The position numbers and the translations under genes were made by a program. Below are positions 18,371 through 26,646 of a DNA stretch of 64,000 nt, piece by piece; position 1 is the first letter of the stretch, and each line of letters opens with the position of its first letter. Under the pieces are notes generated by a model that saw nothing but the letters and a program-made list of their open reading frames with translations, ran no database searches and was not told where the DNA came from. Origin of the DNA: Gammaproteobacteria bacterium (GTDB taxonomy: Bacteria; Pseudomonadota; Gammaproteobacteria; UBA6429; Thiohalophilaceae); contig JAJRZT010000082.1 in NCBI GenBank assembly GCA_024275115.1, forward strand, positions 62,001 to 126,000, written 5' to 3'.

Positions 18371-18754
18371 TTGAAAAAGAGTGAAACGAAACTTCTCAAA
18401 CAATTTAGAGCCCTGCCTGAAGATGCACAACGCTCGGTGACTCATTTTTGTGACTTCTTAAGTTCACAACATCCTGTTACGTCGAGTGAAATTCCTCAAC
18501 CTAAAGACATTGCGCGCCCGAGTAGTGAGTCGGTTGTATTGGCCATGCGGCGTTTATCCGAAACATATTTTATGCTGGATAACGATACTATACTGACAGA
18601 AGCATCGGCTCTGATGTCACAGCATATTTTACAGGGACGCGAAGCAATCGAAGTGATTGATGAACTTGAAACGTTGTTTGAAAAATATTATGACGAGCTG
18701 TTGGCTGCAACTAAATTAGATACAGATGATAACAGGGGCGACAGCCATGCTTAA
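18371..18754 (+). CDS. Hypothetical protein coupled to a PerM-type transporter gene
   Basis: A 127-aa soluble, mostly helical protein I do not recognise (starts MKKSETKLLKQFRALPEDAQ; later a Leu/Glu-rich helix EAIEVIDELETLFEKYYDEL). The start is a TTG at 18371 with AAAGGA seven bases upstream. It follows the LysR gene by 17 bases, and its stop codon overlaps the start of the transporter gene by 8 bases, so it is probably co-translated with it. No domain is evident. Confidence 0.7.
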   Translation: MKKSETKLLKQFRALPEDAQRSVTHFCDFLSSQHPVTSSEIPQPKDIARPSSESVVLAMRRLSETYFMLDNDTILTEASALMSQHILQGREAIEVIDELETLFEKYYDELLAATKLDTDDNRGDSHA

Positions 18755-19814
18755 AACATTAGGTGAGTGGTTCCATCGATACTTATCCGACCCTCAAGCC
18801 GTTGTATTAGCCCTTTTACTTGTTATTGGCTTTACCATTATTATCACGATGAGTGATATGTTAATGCCTGCACTTGCGGCACTGGTGATTGCTTATTTAC
18901 TGGAAGGGTTGGTTCGGTTTGTGCAAAAATATCATGCAAACCGGCTTTACGCGGTTATCCTGGTGTTTTCACTGTTTATTGCCTTTTTGTTTTTCTTTTT
19001 CGGTGCTCTGGTTCCTCTGGTTTCATCACAGCTAACTGAATTTGTTAAGGAAGTGCCTAATTATATCGGTTTTGCACAACAGGCCCTGCTGCAATTACCT
19101 CAGCATGTTTCATTTATTAATGACACTCAAATACTGGAAATCACCACGGTTGTGAATAAGGAAATAGCCGGTTTTGGACAAACCGTTGTTGCCGGAACTT
19201 TGTCTTCCATCCCCGGGCTCTTAACACTGATGGTCTATGCCATTTTAGTGCCATTACTGGTTTTCTTTTTCCTGAAAGATAAGGATGTTTTGTTGAAATG
19301 GTGCTCTTCGTTTTTACCGCAACAACGTGATTTAATGTCTGGAGTCTGGAGCGAGGTTGATCAGCAAATTGGTAACTATATTCGTGGTAAAGTCTGGGAA
19401 ATATTTATTGTCGGTATTGTAACTTATATTGTCTTTACCATTTTTGGTTTAAAGTATGCTTTGCTATTGAGTGCTGTGGTGGGCTTGTCGGTTCTTATTC
19501 CTTACATCGGAGCAACGGTGGTGAGTATTCCGGTTGCGGCGGTTGCCTATTTTCAATGGGGTATTACAAGTGACTTCTGGTATCTTATTATTGCTTATTT
19601 TGTAGTACAGGCACTTGATGGCAATGTTTTAGTACCCTTGCTGTTTTCAGAAGTGGTCAACCTGCACCCGGTTGCTATTATTTTAAGTATTATTATTTTT
19701 GGCGGGCTGTGGGGTTTCTGGGGAGTGTTCTTTGCGATTCCACTCGGCACGCTAGTGAATGCGCTATTGATTGCCTGGCCTAGGATCAGTCAGGAAGAAC
19801 AGCAGACTGCCTGA
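18747..19814 (+). CDS. AI-2E/PerM family membrane permease
   Basis: A 355-aa inner-membrane protein with about eight helices of the PerM/YhhT/TqsA family. The family pattern shows in the conserved C-terminal half (GKVWEIFIVGIVTYIVFTIFG, PYIGATVVSIPVA, LVPLLFSEVVNLHPVAII, GGLWGFWGVFFAIPL). Some members export the quorum signal AI-2 and others are Na+/H+ antiporters; the substrate here is unknown. The ATG at 18747 is preferred (CAGGGG upstream) and overlaps the end of the preceding gene by 8 bases. An ATG at 18726 would add seven residues. Confidence 0.88.
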   Translation: MLKTLGEWFHRYLSDPQAVVLALLLVIGFTIIITMSDMLMPALAALVIAYLLEGLVRFVQKYHANRLYAVILVFSLFIAFLFFFFGALVPLVSSQLTEFVKEVPNYIGFAQQALLQLPQHVSFINDTQILEITTVVNKEIAGFGQTVVAGTLSSIPGLLTLMVYAILVPLLVFFFLKDKDVLLKWCSSFLPQQRDLMSGVWSEVDQQIGNYIRGKVWEIFIVGIVTYIVFTIFGLKYALLLSAVVGLSVLIPYIGATVVSIPVAAVAYFQWGITSDFWYLIIAYFVVQALDGNVLVPLLFSEVVNLHPVAIILSIIIFGGLWGFWGVFFAIPLGTLVNALLIAWPRISQEEQQTA

Positions 19815-19832
19815 TTTAAGTTTAAGAATTTT

Positions 19833-19993
19833 TTAACCACAATGGATACGACGTAAAGATAATATTAATCTAAATTCCCCGCCCGCTTGCGGCGGGCACA
19901 AAACCGTTGACGATATATAATTGATTTCATTTTTTCGTCGTGTTCTTCGTGTACCCAAAACACTTCGTGGGGCAGGCTCTCCGTTGTGGTCAA
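19833..19993. repeat. Inverted-repeat element B3 with nested repeat A3
   Basis: The left arm starts TTAACCACAATGGATACGACG (19833), the right arm ends CGTTGTGGTCAA (19993) and carries the same split segment (ACCCAAAACACTTCGTGGGG) as B1 and its solo copy. A deleted copy of repeat A (19865-19927) lies inside the element. It sits between the convergent transporter and phoH-like genes. Confidence 0.8.
19865..19927 (+). repeat. Dispersed repeat A, internally deleted copy A3
   Basis: Nearly identical to A2 at 12442-12500, with the same 64-base internal deletion relative to the clpB-leader copy. It is nested in element B3, so it entered after that element or moved with it. Confidence 0.8.
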
Positions 19994-20013
19994 TATCTTT
20001 TGACCTTAATATT

Positions 20014-21417
20014 TCACAAAACTTCCGAAGAATAATCCGCCAGTCTTGAGCGCTCGCCGCGCATTAAGGTAATATGCCCACTGTGTTCCCAGTTTTTAAA
20101 ACGATCCACTACAAAAGTTAGCCCTGAGGTAGTTTCAGTTAAGTAAGGTGTGTCAATCTGGGAAATATTTCCCAGGCAAACCACTTTTGTATTGGGCCCT
20201 GCACGGGTAATAAGCGTTTTTAACTGCTTGGGCGTTAAATTCTGCGCTTCATCAATAATAATAAAGCGGTTAAGGAAGGTTCGGCCACGCATAAAGTTAA
20301 CCGAACGGATCTTGATGTGCTTACTGATAACATCATTGGTTGCAGCGCGCCCCCATGAACCGCTTTCGCCATCTGTTTTTGTTAATACTTCAAGGTTATC
20401 CATTAATGCCCCCATCCAGGGCGTCATTTTTTCTTCTTCGGTGCCGGGTAAAAAACCAATATCTTCAGCGACGGGTACGGTAACCCGAGTCATAATAATC
20501 TCACTATAAATTTCTTTTTCAATGGTTTGCTGTAAACCGGCGGCCAGTGTGAGTAATGTTTTGCCGGTACCGGCGATGCCCATCAGCGAAACAAAATCAA
20601 TGTCCGGGTTCATTAATAAATTCAGTGCAAAGTTTTGCCCCTGATTTCGAGCGTTAATACCCCATACTGCATTATTGGGTTTAGTGTAGTCCTGAGTTGT
20701 TTCAATGATGGCGCTGTCTTCATCGATGGCATGCACCCGGTAGCTGTCTTTTTTATGATTATTATTGTTATATATAAAACTATTCACCGTCCAGTCTTTT
20801 ACATCTGGGCCTGTTATTTTATAAAAAGTATGGCCTTCTTCAACCCATGAATCCATTTTGCTGGAATGATTTTCCCAGAACGTATCATCCAGTTCATGCA
20901 GGCCAGTGTATAAAAGATCAGCGTCTTCAAGCACTTTGTCATTGAAATATTCTTCAGAATGAATACCTAATACGGAAGCCTTGATGCGCATATTAATATC
21001 TTTAGATACTAACGTGAGGGTTGTTTCGGGTAAGGTTTTAGATAAAGCGACAACCGTATTTAAAATCGTGTTGTCGGGTAAATGGCTTGGTAGATAATCG
21101 GGTAGTTCTGAATCAAAGGCCTGTGTTTGAATAAATAACTTGCCGTAAACAATGTCACTGTCTTTTGATGGGTTTAAGTCAAGAGGTAAACCCTTGCTGA
21201 TATTATGTGCACCGTGTTTTAGTATAAGGTCATCAAGAAAACGGCTGGCCTGTCTTGCATTGCGAGCAACTTCGGAGTTGCCTTTTTTATTCGCGTCCAG
21301 TTCTTCCAGTACCATCATCGGAATAAAAATATCGTGTTCCTGAAACCGGAACAGTGCGGTTGGGTCATGCATAAGCACGTTTGAATCAAGCGCGAAAAGA
21401 CGTTTTGCTGGTTCCAC
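20014..21417 (-). CDS. PIN domain / PhoH ATPase fusion protein (PhoH2 type)
   Basis: A 467-aa cytosolic protein with an N-terminal PIN ribonuclease domain (about 1-150; acidic positions D11 in ALDSNVLMHD, E38-E39 and D140 in LVSKDIN) and a C-terminal PhoH-type P-loop ATPase (Walker A GIAGTGKT near 280-288, Walker B IIIDEAQN near 386-393). Studied PhoH2 proteins unwind and cleave RNA. Family position and length are secure; a role in RNA decay under stress is inferred. The gene is 8 bases downstream of bcp on the same strand, so co-transcription with gcvR-bcp is likely. Confidence 0.92.
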   Translation of the reverse strand: MEPAKRLFALDSNVLMHDPTALFRFQEHDIFIPMMVLEELDANKKGNSEVARNARQASRFLDDLILKHGAHNISKGLPLDLNPSKDSDIVYGKLFIQTQAFDSELPDYLPSHLPDNTILNTVVALSKTLPETTLTLVSKDINMRIKASVLGIHSEEYFNDKVLEDADLLYTGLHELDDTFWENHSSKMDSWVEEGHTFYKITGPDVKDWTVNSFIYNNNNHKKDSYRVHAIDEDSAIIETTQDYTKPNNAVWGINARNQGQNFALNLLMNPDIDFVSLMGIAGTGKTLLTLAAGLQQTIEKEIYSEIIMTRVTVPVAEDIGFLPGTEEEKMTPWMGALMDNLEVLTKTDGESGSWGRAATNDVISKHIKIRSVNFMRGRTFLNRFIIIDEAQNLTPKQLKTLITRAGPNTKVVCLGNISQIDTPYLTETTSGLTFVVDRFKNWEHSGHITLMRGERSRLADYSSEVL

Positions 21418-21425
21418 TTCGATTA

Positions 21426-21914
21426 TTATGTCTCTTTATTTTGTTTGTTTAATGATTTTACAGCTTCAAGCACTTCATCCACATGGCCTGCGACTTTTAC
21501 TTTTCGCCATTCCTGTCGTAACTTGCCTTTTTTATCAATTAAAAAAGTACTGCGTTCAATGCCACGTACTTTTTTACCGTACATATTTTTCATTTTGATG
21601 ACATCGAATAGTTTGCAAAGGACTTCATCCGTATCGACCAGCAAGTCAAACTTATACCCCTGTTTGGTTCTGAATTTTTCATGCGACTTTATACTGTCGC
21701 GTGACACACCTAAAATAACCGTTTGCTGGCGTTTGAATTTGCTTAAGCTTACCTGAAAGTCGATGCCTTCCTGAGTGCAGCCGGGGGTGCTGTCTTTAGG
21801 GTAAAAATAAATAATAACATTGTTGCCTTTAAGTGAAGCAAGCGAAATATTTTTATCCCCAGTTGCTGCAAGAGTAAATTTTGGAACGGCTTTGTTTAAT
21901 TCAACAGTTGGCAT
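21426..21914 (-). CDS. bcp: Bcp/PrxQ-type thiol peroxidase
   Basis: Thioredoxin-dependent peroxiredoxin (162 aa) that reduces H2O2 and organic peroxides in the cytosol. The peroxidatic cysteine is C46 in DSTPGCTQEG. The resolving cysteine found five residues later in E. coli Bcp is absent (isoleucine at 51); the only other cysteine is C100 (DEVLCKLFDVI). It may therefore act as a one-Cys enzyme or use C100. gcvR lies immediately upstream, the classical gcvR-bcp arrangement. Confidence 0.94.
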   Translation of the reverse strand: MPTVELNKAVPKFTLAATGDKNISLASLKGNNVIIYFYPKDSTPGCTQEGIDFQVSLSKFKRQQTVILGVSRDSIKSHEKFRTKQGYKFDLLVDTDEVLCKLFDVIKMKNMYGKKVRGIERSTFLIDKKGKLRQEWRKVKVAGHVDEVLEAVKSLNKQNKET

Positions 21915-21932
21915 GGTCTTTTAGGTTCTGTC

Positions 21933-22499
21933 TTAATGTATTTTTAGCGGTTCAATAATGGAGTCGAGATTGAGTTCATCGCTAAACTCTAAAAATTCTT
22001 CACGTAAACTGGGTATATGCATGGTTGTGGGGATTTCAATAGTAATGGTAAGCGCAAACATTTTAGTACCGGTGTGCGCGGCATTAAAACTGTCGGTTTG
22101 TAGATCGTGAATATTAATTTTCCGGTTATAAAAAAAGTCTGTTACCTTATGTACAATACCGGGGCTATCAAGCGCAAGTACTTCAACACTGTAAGGAATA
22201 GCGGCTTGCTGGTTGGTGCGTTGTTCGGTGTGTTTAACCAGCAAGGTTAGTTTTAATTTGTCCTGTAACCCTGGAAGTGTTTGTTCAAGTTTAGCAATGT
22301 TATTCCATTGCCCCTCGATAAGCATGATAAGTGCAAACTCACCACCGAGCAGACTCATGCGGGACTCGCAAATACTGCATTGTTGCTGAGTGATAGCTTC
22401 GGTTAAACTGGCAACCAGACCGGGTCGATCTTCGCCGAGTGCGGTAATAACAAGTAAATTTTTATTGTTCGCGTCTGTGTGGGTTGTTTCTAAAACCAT
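21933..22499 (-). CDS. gcvR: Glycine cleavage system transcriptional repressor GcvR
   Basis: A 188-aa protein made of two ACT domains (about 12-88 and 97-180: ALGEDRPGLVASLTEAIT and ALDSPGIVHKVTDFFYNRKIN). In E. coli GcvR binds glycine and inhibits the activator GcvA. The order gcvR-bcp, divergent from dapA-bamC, is conserved in gammaproteobacteria and supports the assignment. Confidence 0.88.
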   Translation of the reverse strand: MVLETTHTDANNKNLLVITALGEDRPGLVASLTEAITQQQCSICESRMSLLGGEFALIMLIEGQWNNIAKLEQTLPGLQDKLKLTLLVKHTEQRTNQQAAIPYSVEVLALDSPGIVHKVTDFFYNRKINIHDLQTDSFNAAHTGTKMFALTITIEIPTTMHIPSLREEFLEFSDELNLDSIIEPLKIH

Positions 22500-22861
22500 A
22501 GGCTAATGTTGAAGTGTTTTACCTGTGTTTGTCAACAATATCCTGCTTTAAATATTTATTGGCATTGTTAACTTTGCTTTGTGTGGTTTTGGCTATTAAA
22601 CCACAGCGTGATTTGGCTTCAATTTGCCAATAGCTGGCTTTATTGCTTTGTTGACTGTTTTAGTCAGGATTCGGTCATTATGTCGATTATTAGTAGATTC
22701 TATTTAGTGCGCCTTGTTGGATATTAATTGATTATAAACAATGGTTTGCAGTATATTTACTTGAACATCATCGTGTTTGAATCTGCAGTTTTACTTGAGT
22801 TTGCGGGCGCTCACAAGTACTATGTGCGATTCGAATTTTTGGCTTTAATGTGGAGTAAAAT
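22500..22861. other. Divergent intergenic region between gcvR and dapA
   Basis: 362 bases without a gene. It must hold the promoters of gcvR (leftward) and dapA (rightward), but I see no box pair good enough to call; a TTGACT near 22650 lacks a correctly spaced -10. A GGAG ribosome site lies just before the dapA ATG. No riboswitch or repeat was recognised. Confidence 0.4.
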
Positions 22862-23764
22862 ATGTCTTCAAATGTAATTCAAGGGAGTATTGTGGCCTTG
22901 GTTACGCCGATGTTTGCGGACGGTCGGGTGGACGATGCATGTCTGGCAGATTTAATCGAGTTTCACATCAAAAATGGCACCGATGCGATTGTTGCGATGG
23001 GTACGACGGGTGAATCTGCCACGTTGGACGAAAAAGAGCATTGTCAGGTCGTGAAGAAAGTTGTTGAGTATGCCGCCGGGCGCATTCCCATTATTGCCGG
23101 AACCGGTGCGAACTCCACAACCGAAGCCATCCATTTAACACGCTGTGCGGCCGATGCCGGAGCCGATGCCTGTTTACTGGTAACACCGTACTACAATAAG
23201 CCAACGCAGGAAGGTCTGTATCTGCATTTCAAAGCAATTGCTGAAGCGGTTGATATACCACAGATTTTATACAATGTGCCGGGGCGTACCGCCGTTGATA
23301 TGTTGCCTGAAACAGTACAACGGCTGGCTGAAACAAAAAACATTGTCGGTATTAAAGAAGCCACCGGTGATATTGCACGTGCCGTTGATATTATCGAACG
23401 TTGTTCCGATACCAGCTTATACGGTGACTTTGTGTTGTACAGTGGTGATGATGCGACGGCAATGGACTGTATTTTAAAAGGTGCAAAAGGTGACATTTCG
23501 GTAACCGCGAATGTTGCACCAGGGGCAATGCATGCGATGTGTGCGGCAGCACTGGCCGGTGATGAAGCACTGGCCACGAAATTAAATAAACCACTGTTGG
23601 GATTGCACGAAACTTTATTCATTGAAGCGAATCCTATCCCTGTAAAGTGGGCTTTAACTGAAATGGATTTAATCAAAACAGGGCAACGTTTACCAATGAC
23701 CGTATTGTCTGATCAATATCATGAAGTTGTACGCAAAGCAATGCATGCTGCTGGTTTAAATTAG
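22862..23764 (+). CDS. dapA: 4-hydroxy-tetrahydrodipicolinate synthase
   Basis: Condenses pyruvate with aspartate semialdehyde in the first step of the lysine and meso-diaminopimelate branch (300 aa). TIM-barrel residues are visible: GTTGES (47-52), Y137 in LYNVPGRT, R142, and the Schiff-base lysine K165 in [12 protein letters not shown] precedes the ATG. bamC, an MBL hydrolase gene and purC follow on the same strand, the common gammaproteobacterial order. Confidence 0.98.
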   Translation: MSSNVIQGSIVALVTPMFADGRVDDACLADLIEFHIKNGTDAIVAMGTTGESATLDEKEHCQVVKKVVEYAAGRIPIIAGTGANSTTEAIHLTRCAADAGADACLLVTPYYNKPTQEGLYLHFKAIAEAVDIPQILYNVPGRTAVDMLPETVQRLAETKNIVGIKEATGDIARAVDIIERCSDTSLYGDFVLYSGDDATAMDCILKGAKGDISVTANVAPGAMHAMCAAALAGDEALATKLNKPLLGLHETLFIEANPIPVKWALTEMDLIKTGQRLPMTVLSDQYHEVVRKAMHAAGLN

Positions 23765-23789
23765 AATTATTATTTTATGTAGGTTTAAA

Positions 23790-24920
23790 ATGTCTGTATT
23801 TACTAAGAGTTATCAAATTTTTTTACTGGGCTTGTTCCTTGTAGCAATATCAGGGTGCTCGTCAACGCCAAAGGAAGATGAAGGTTATAAGGGCATTTAT
23901 GATGCTAAAACAACATCTGACTATTCTCTTGAAGTTCCCCCCGACCTTGCCTCGCCTAGTGTAAGCAATGCATTGGTTATTCCGGGTGTCGCAAATTCTG
24001 AAGCCAGTTTTTCAGAGTATTCAAATACCAACCCGGGTTTATCTTCAAACCGTGTTTTACCCAGGACCAGCTCCGGTACACGCTTTGTGCGTGATGGTGA
24101 CTTGCTCTGGCTGGAAATTAACTCAGAGCCTGATGTGGTATGGCAACAGGTTCGTACATTTTTTATGAATCTGGGTTTTAGTTTTGTGACAGAGAGCCCG
24201 GTAAATGGCGTGTTAGAAACGGACTGGCTTGAGAACCGCTCAGACGTTCCAACGGGCTGGATTGCTTCTATGATAGGTAAGTTTTTTTCAACCGGAATAA
24301 TGGATAAATACCGTATTCGTCTGGAACGCACGGATAAAGACAATGTGACCTTATTGTTTATTACTCATCAGGGGCTGGAAGAACAGTCCTCGGGTGATAG
24401 CTTCGCTGAAACAGAGCTTGTGATTAAGTGGTTGCCACGAGGCTCAGACCCTGAGCTAGAAGCTGAAATGTTGCAGCGTTTTTTAGTTTATCGTGGTGTT
24501 GAAAAAACACAGGCCAGGCAGATGGTTTCTAAAGAGAAGAGCCCCGAGCGTGCCAAACTGGTTAAAGGGGATGACGACAATAGCTATACACTGGAAGTGA
24601 ATGAAATATTTCCACGCACCTGGCGCCGTATTAGTATTGCGCTGGATCGAATGGGGCTTGTTGTCGAAGACCGGGATCGCAGTAAAGGTCTTTATTACAT
24701 TAAAACAACGGAAGCTTTTGTTCATGGTGATAACCATGAGCCAGGCTGGTTTGACTCTCTTTTTTCCTCTAAAAGTGGGCAGTTAAAAATTGCACCATTT
24801 CAGTTAAAAGTAGATGATTTAGATAATAAATCTCGCATCACTATTCTTAATAATGAGGGTGAGCAGGATAAAAGCAAAACAGGGCTGTTTGTTCTTGAAA
24901 AATTAAAAGCACATTTATAA
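23790..24920 (+). CDS. bamC: Outer membrane assembly lipoprotein BamC
   Basis: Lipoprotein subunit of the BAM complex that inserts outer-membrane proteins (376 aa, a little longer than E. coli BamC). The signal peptide ends in a lipobox AISGC, giving lipid-modified C23. The flexible N-terminal segment includes YSLEVPPDLASP, the conserved stretch that binds BamD, and two helix-grip domains follow (about 95-210 and 265-375). It lies 25 bases after dapA. Confidence 0.92.
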   Translation: MSVFTKSYQIFLLGLFLVAISGCSSTPKEDEGYKGIYDAKTTSDYSLEVPPDLASPSVSNALVIPGVANSEASFSEYSNTNPGLSSNRVLPRTSSGTRFVRDGDLLWLEINSEPDVVWQQVRTFFMNLGFSFVTESPVNGVLETDWLENRSDVPTGWIASMIGKFFSTGIMDKYRIRLERTDKDNVTLLFITHQGLEEQSSGDSFAETELVIKWLPRGSDPELEAEMLQRFLVYRGVEKTQARQMVSKEKSPERAKLVKGDDDNSYTLEVNEIFPRTWRRISIALDRMGLVVEDRDRSKGLYYIKTTEAFVHGDNHEPGWFDSLFSSKSGQLKIAPFQLKVDDLDNKSRITILNNEGEQDKSKTGLFVLEKLKAHL

Positions 24921-24945
24921 TTAACAATATTAAAGAGAGCCATCG

Positions 24946-25734
24946 TTGCGGAATGAAAACAACCCCCCTGCGGCACTCGAATTTGCTTCATTAGGAAGTG
25001 GCAGCAAAGGCAATGCAACATTAATATCGATTGGTAATACCTGTATTATGGTCGATTGTGGTTTTTCCATGCGTGAGACAATTGCACGTTTAGAAGGCTG
25101 TGGTAAGCAAGCTGAACAATTGGCGGCTATTTTATTAACCCATGAACACACGGATCATATTCGTGGTGCGGGTGCAATGTCTCGAAAATTTGGCATTCCG
25201 ATCTGGTCGACACGTGGAACTGCACAGGCAGAAGCGTTGGGTGAGGTGAGTCGCCAGTATTTTATTAACGCCGAAGAAGAATTCAAAATTGGTGAAGTTG
25301 TGGTTCAGGCTTATCCTGTACCGCATGATGCAAGAGAGCCCTGCCAATATGTATTTAGTAATGGTAAACATAAATTAGGTTTGCTAACGGATGTGGGACG
25401 GGGTACGCCACATATTGTTGAACGTTTATCTTTGTGTGATGCGCTGTTACTGGAATGCAACCATGACAGTGAAATGCTCGCGCAAGGTGAATACCCTGTT
25501 TCATTAAAAAAACGTGTAGCGGGTGACCAGGGGCATTTAAGTAACTTGCAGGCAGCCGAAATTCTGGCGCAAATAGACACCAGTAATTTAAAATACATTG
25601 CCGCAATGCATATAAGTGAAAAAAATAACCAGATTAAATTAGCCCGAGAGGCCTTAAGCGCGGTACTTGATTGTGAACACAGCTGGATTAATATCGCCGA
25701 CCAGCAACATGGTCTGGCGTGGCATAAAATATAA
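24946..25734 (+). CDS. MBL-fold metallo-hydrolase (WalJ/YycJ-like)
   Basis: A 262-aa cytosolic beta-lactamase-fold hydrolase. The metal motif HEHTDH lies at 66-71 (LLTHEHTDHIRG), with further ligands in PHDA and ECNHD. The N-terminus FASLGSGSKGNATLI is typical of the WalJ/YycJ group, proposed to act in DNA metabolism; its substrate is not established. The start is a TTG at 24946 with AAAGAGAG six bases upstream. It lies between bamC and purC. Confidence 0.88.
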   Translation: MRNENNPPAALEFASLGSGSKGNATLISIGNTCIMVDCGFSMRETIARLEGCGKQAEQLAAILLTHEHTDHIRGAGAMSRKFGIPIWSTRGTAQAEALGEVSRQYFINAEEEFKIGEVVVQAYPVPHDAREPCQYVFSNGKHKLGLLTDVGRGTPHIVERLSLCDALLLECNHDSEMLAQGEYPVSLKKRVAGDQGHLSNLQAAEILAQIDTSNLKYIAAMHISEKNNQIKLAREALSAVLDCEHSWINIADQQHGLAWHKI

Positions 25735-25761
25735 TTTCCCTAAATTTAGAGAGTGGAACTG

Positions 25762-26487
25762 ATGACTTCAGTCATAAAAAAACAACAGCGTTTTACTGGT
25801 AAAGCCAAAACGGTTTATGCAACCAATGAAGATGATAAGCTGATATTACATTTTCGTAATGATACATCGGCTTTTGACGGTGAAAAAATCGAGCAGCTTG
25901 CCCGTAAAGGCATGGTGAATAATTATTTTAATGCCTTTATTATGCAACAGCTTGAAAAAGCGGGTATTGCTACGCATTTTGAAGAGCTGATTTCAGATGA
26001 AGAATGTGTGGTAAAAAATCTGGACATGTTGCCGATTGAATGTGTTGTGCGTAATATTGCAGCAGGGAGTCTGGTTAAGCGTTTAGGTGTGGAAGAGGGT
26101 ATTGACTTGCTTCCCCCTACTTTTGAATTTTTCCTTAAAAATGATGCGCTGCATGATCCGATGATCAATGACTCTCATATCATCGCTTTTAACTGGGCAA
26201 CACAAGCTGAAATTAAGCAAATGAAAACGCTTACTTATCAGGTAAATGATGTGCTTAAAAAACTCTTTGCTGATGCTGGCATGTTACTGGTGGACTATAA
26301 GCTGGAATATGGCCGTTATAATGGCAAGCTTGTTTTAGGGGATGAATTCAGCCCGGATGGCTGCCGTTTATGGGACGCTAAAAGCCGTGAAAAGCTGGAT
26401 AAAGACCGCTTCCGGCAAGGCTTAGGTGGCGTTGTCGAAGCCTATGAGCAGGTTGCTCAGCGTTTAGGTATTGCTTTACCAGAATAG
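25762..26487 (+). CDS. purC: SAICAR synthase (phosphoribosylaminoimidazole-succinocarboxamide synthase)
   Basis: Joins aspartate to CAIR in purine synthesis (241 aa). Family motifs: GKAKTVYAT, the conserved [22 protein letters not shown] and [13 protein letters not shown]. The ATG at 25762 is chosen (GAGTGGA just upstream); a GTG at 25753 would add three residues. It is last in the dapA-bamC-MBL-purC group and is followed by a terminator. Confidence 0.97.
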   Translation: MTSVIKKQQRFTGKAKTVYATNEDDKLILHFRNDTSAFDGEKIEQLARKGMVNNYFNAFIMQQLEKAGIATHFEELISDEECVVKNLDMLPIECVVRNIAAGSLVKRLGVEEGIDLLPPTFEFFLKNDALHDPMINDSHIIAFNWATQAEIKQMKTLTYQVNDVLKKLFADAGMLLVDYKLEYGRYNGKLVLGDEFSPDGCRLWDAKSREKLDKDRFRQGLGGVVEAYEQVAQRLGIALPE

Positions 26488-26530
26488 CTTTGCTTAATAG
26501 AAACAGACACTTGCAAGTAGCCTTCCCAGA

Positions 26531-26567
26531 AAACCCACTAAATACCTTAAATTTAGTAGGTTTTTTT
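26531..26567 (+). terminator. Terminator after purC
   Basis: Stem AAACCCACTAAAT (26531-26543) / ATTTAGTAGGTTT (26551-26563) with one mismatch, followed by T-run. Confidence 0.85.
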
Positions 26568-26646
26568 AAAGAAATTCTCTGTGCTGCCGCTATATAGAAG
26601 TCAATAATAGTTTTTTATTCCGAATCTAATAAAATGGGTCAGTATA

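Noticed and set aside
23191-23676. 161-codon minus-strand frame opposite dapA
   Set aside because: Antisense to a fully conserved enzyme gene; no start signals.
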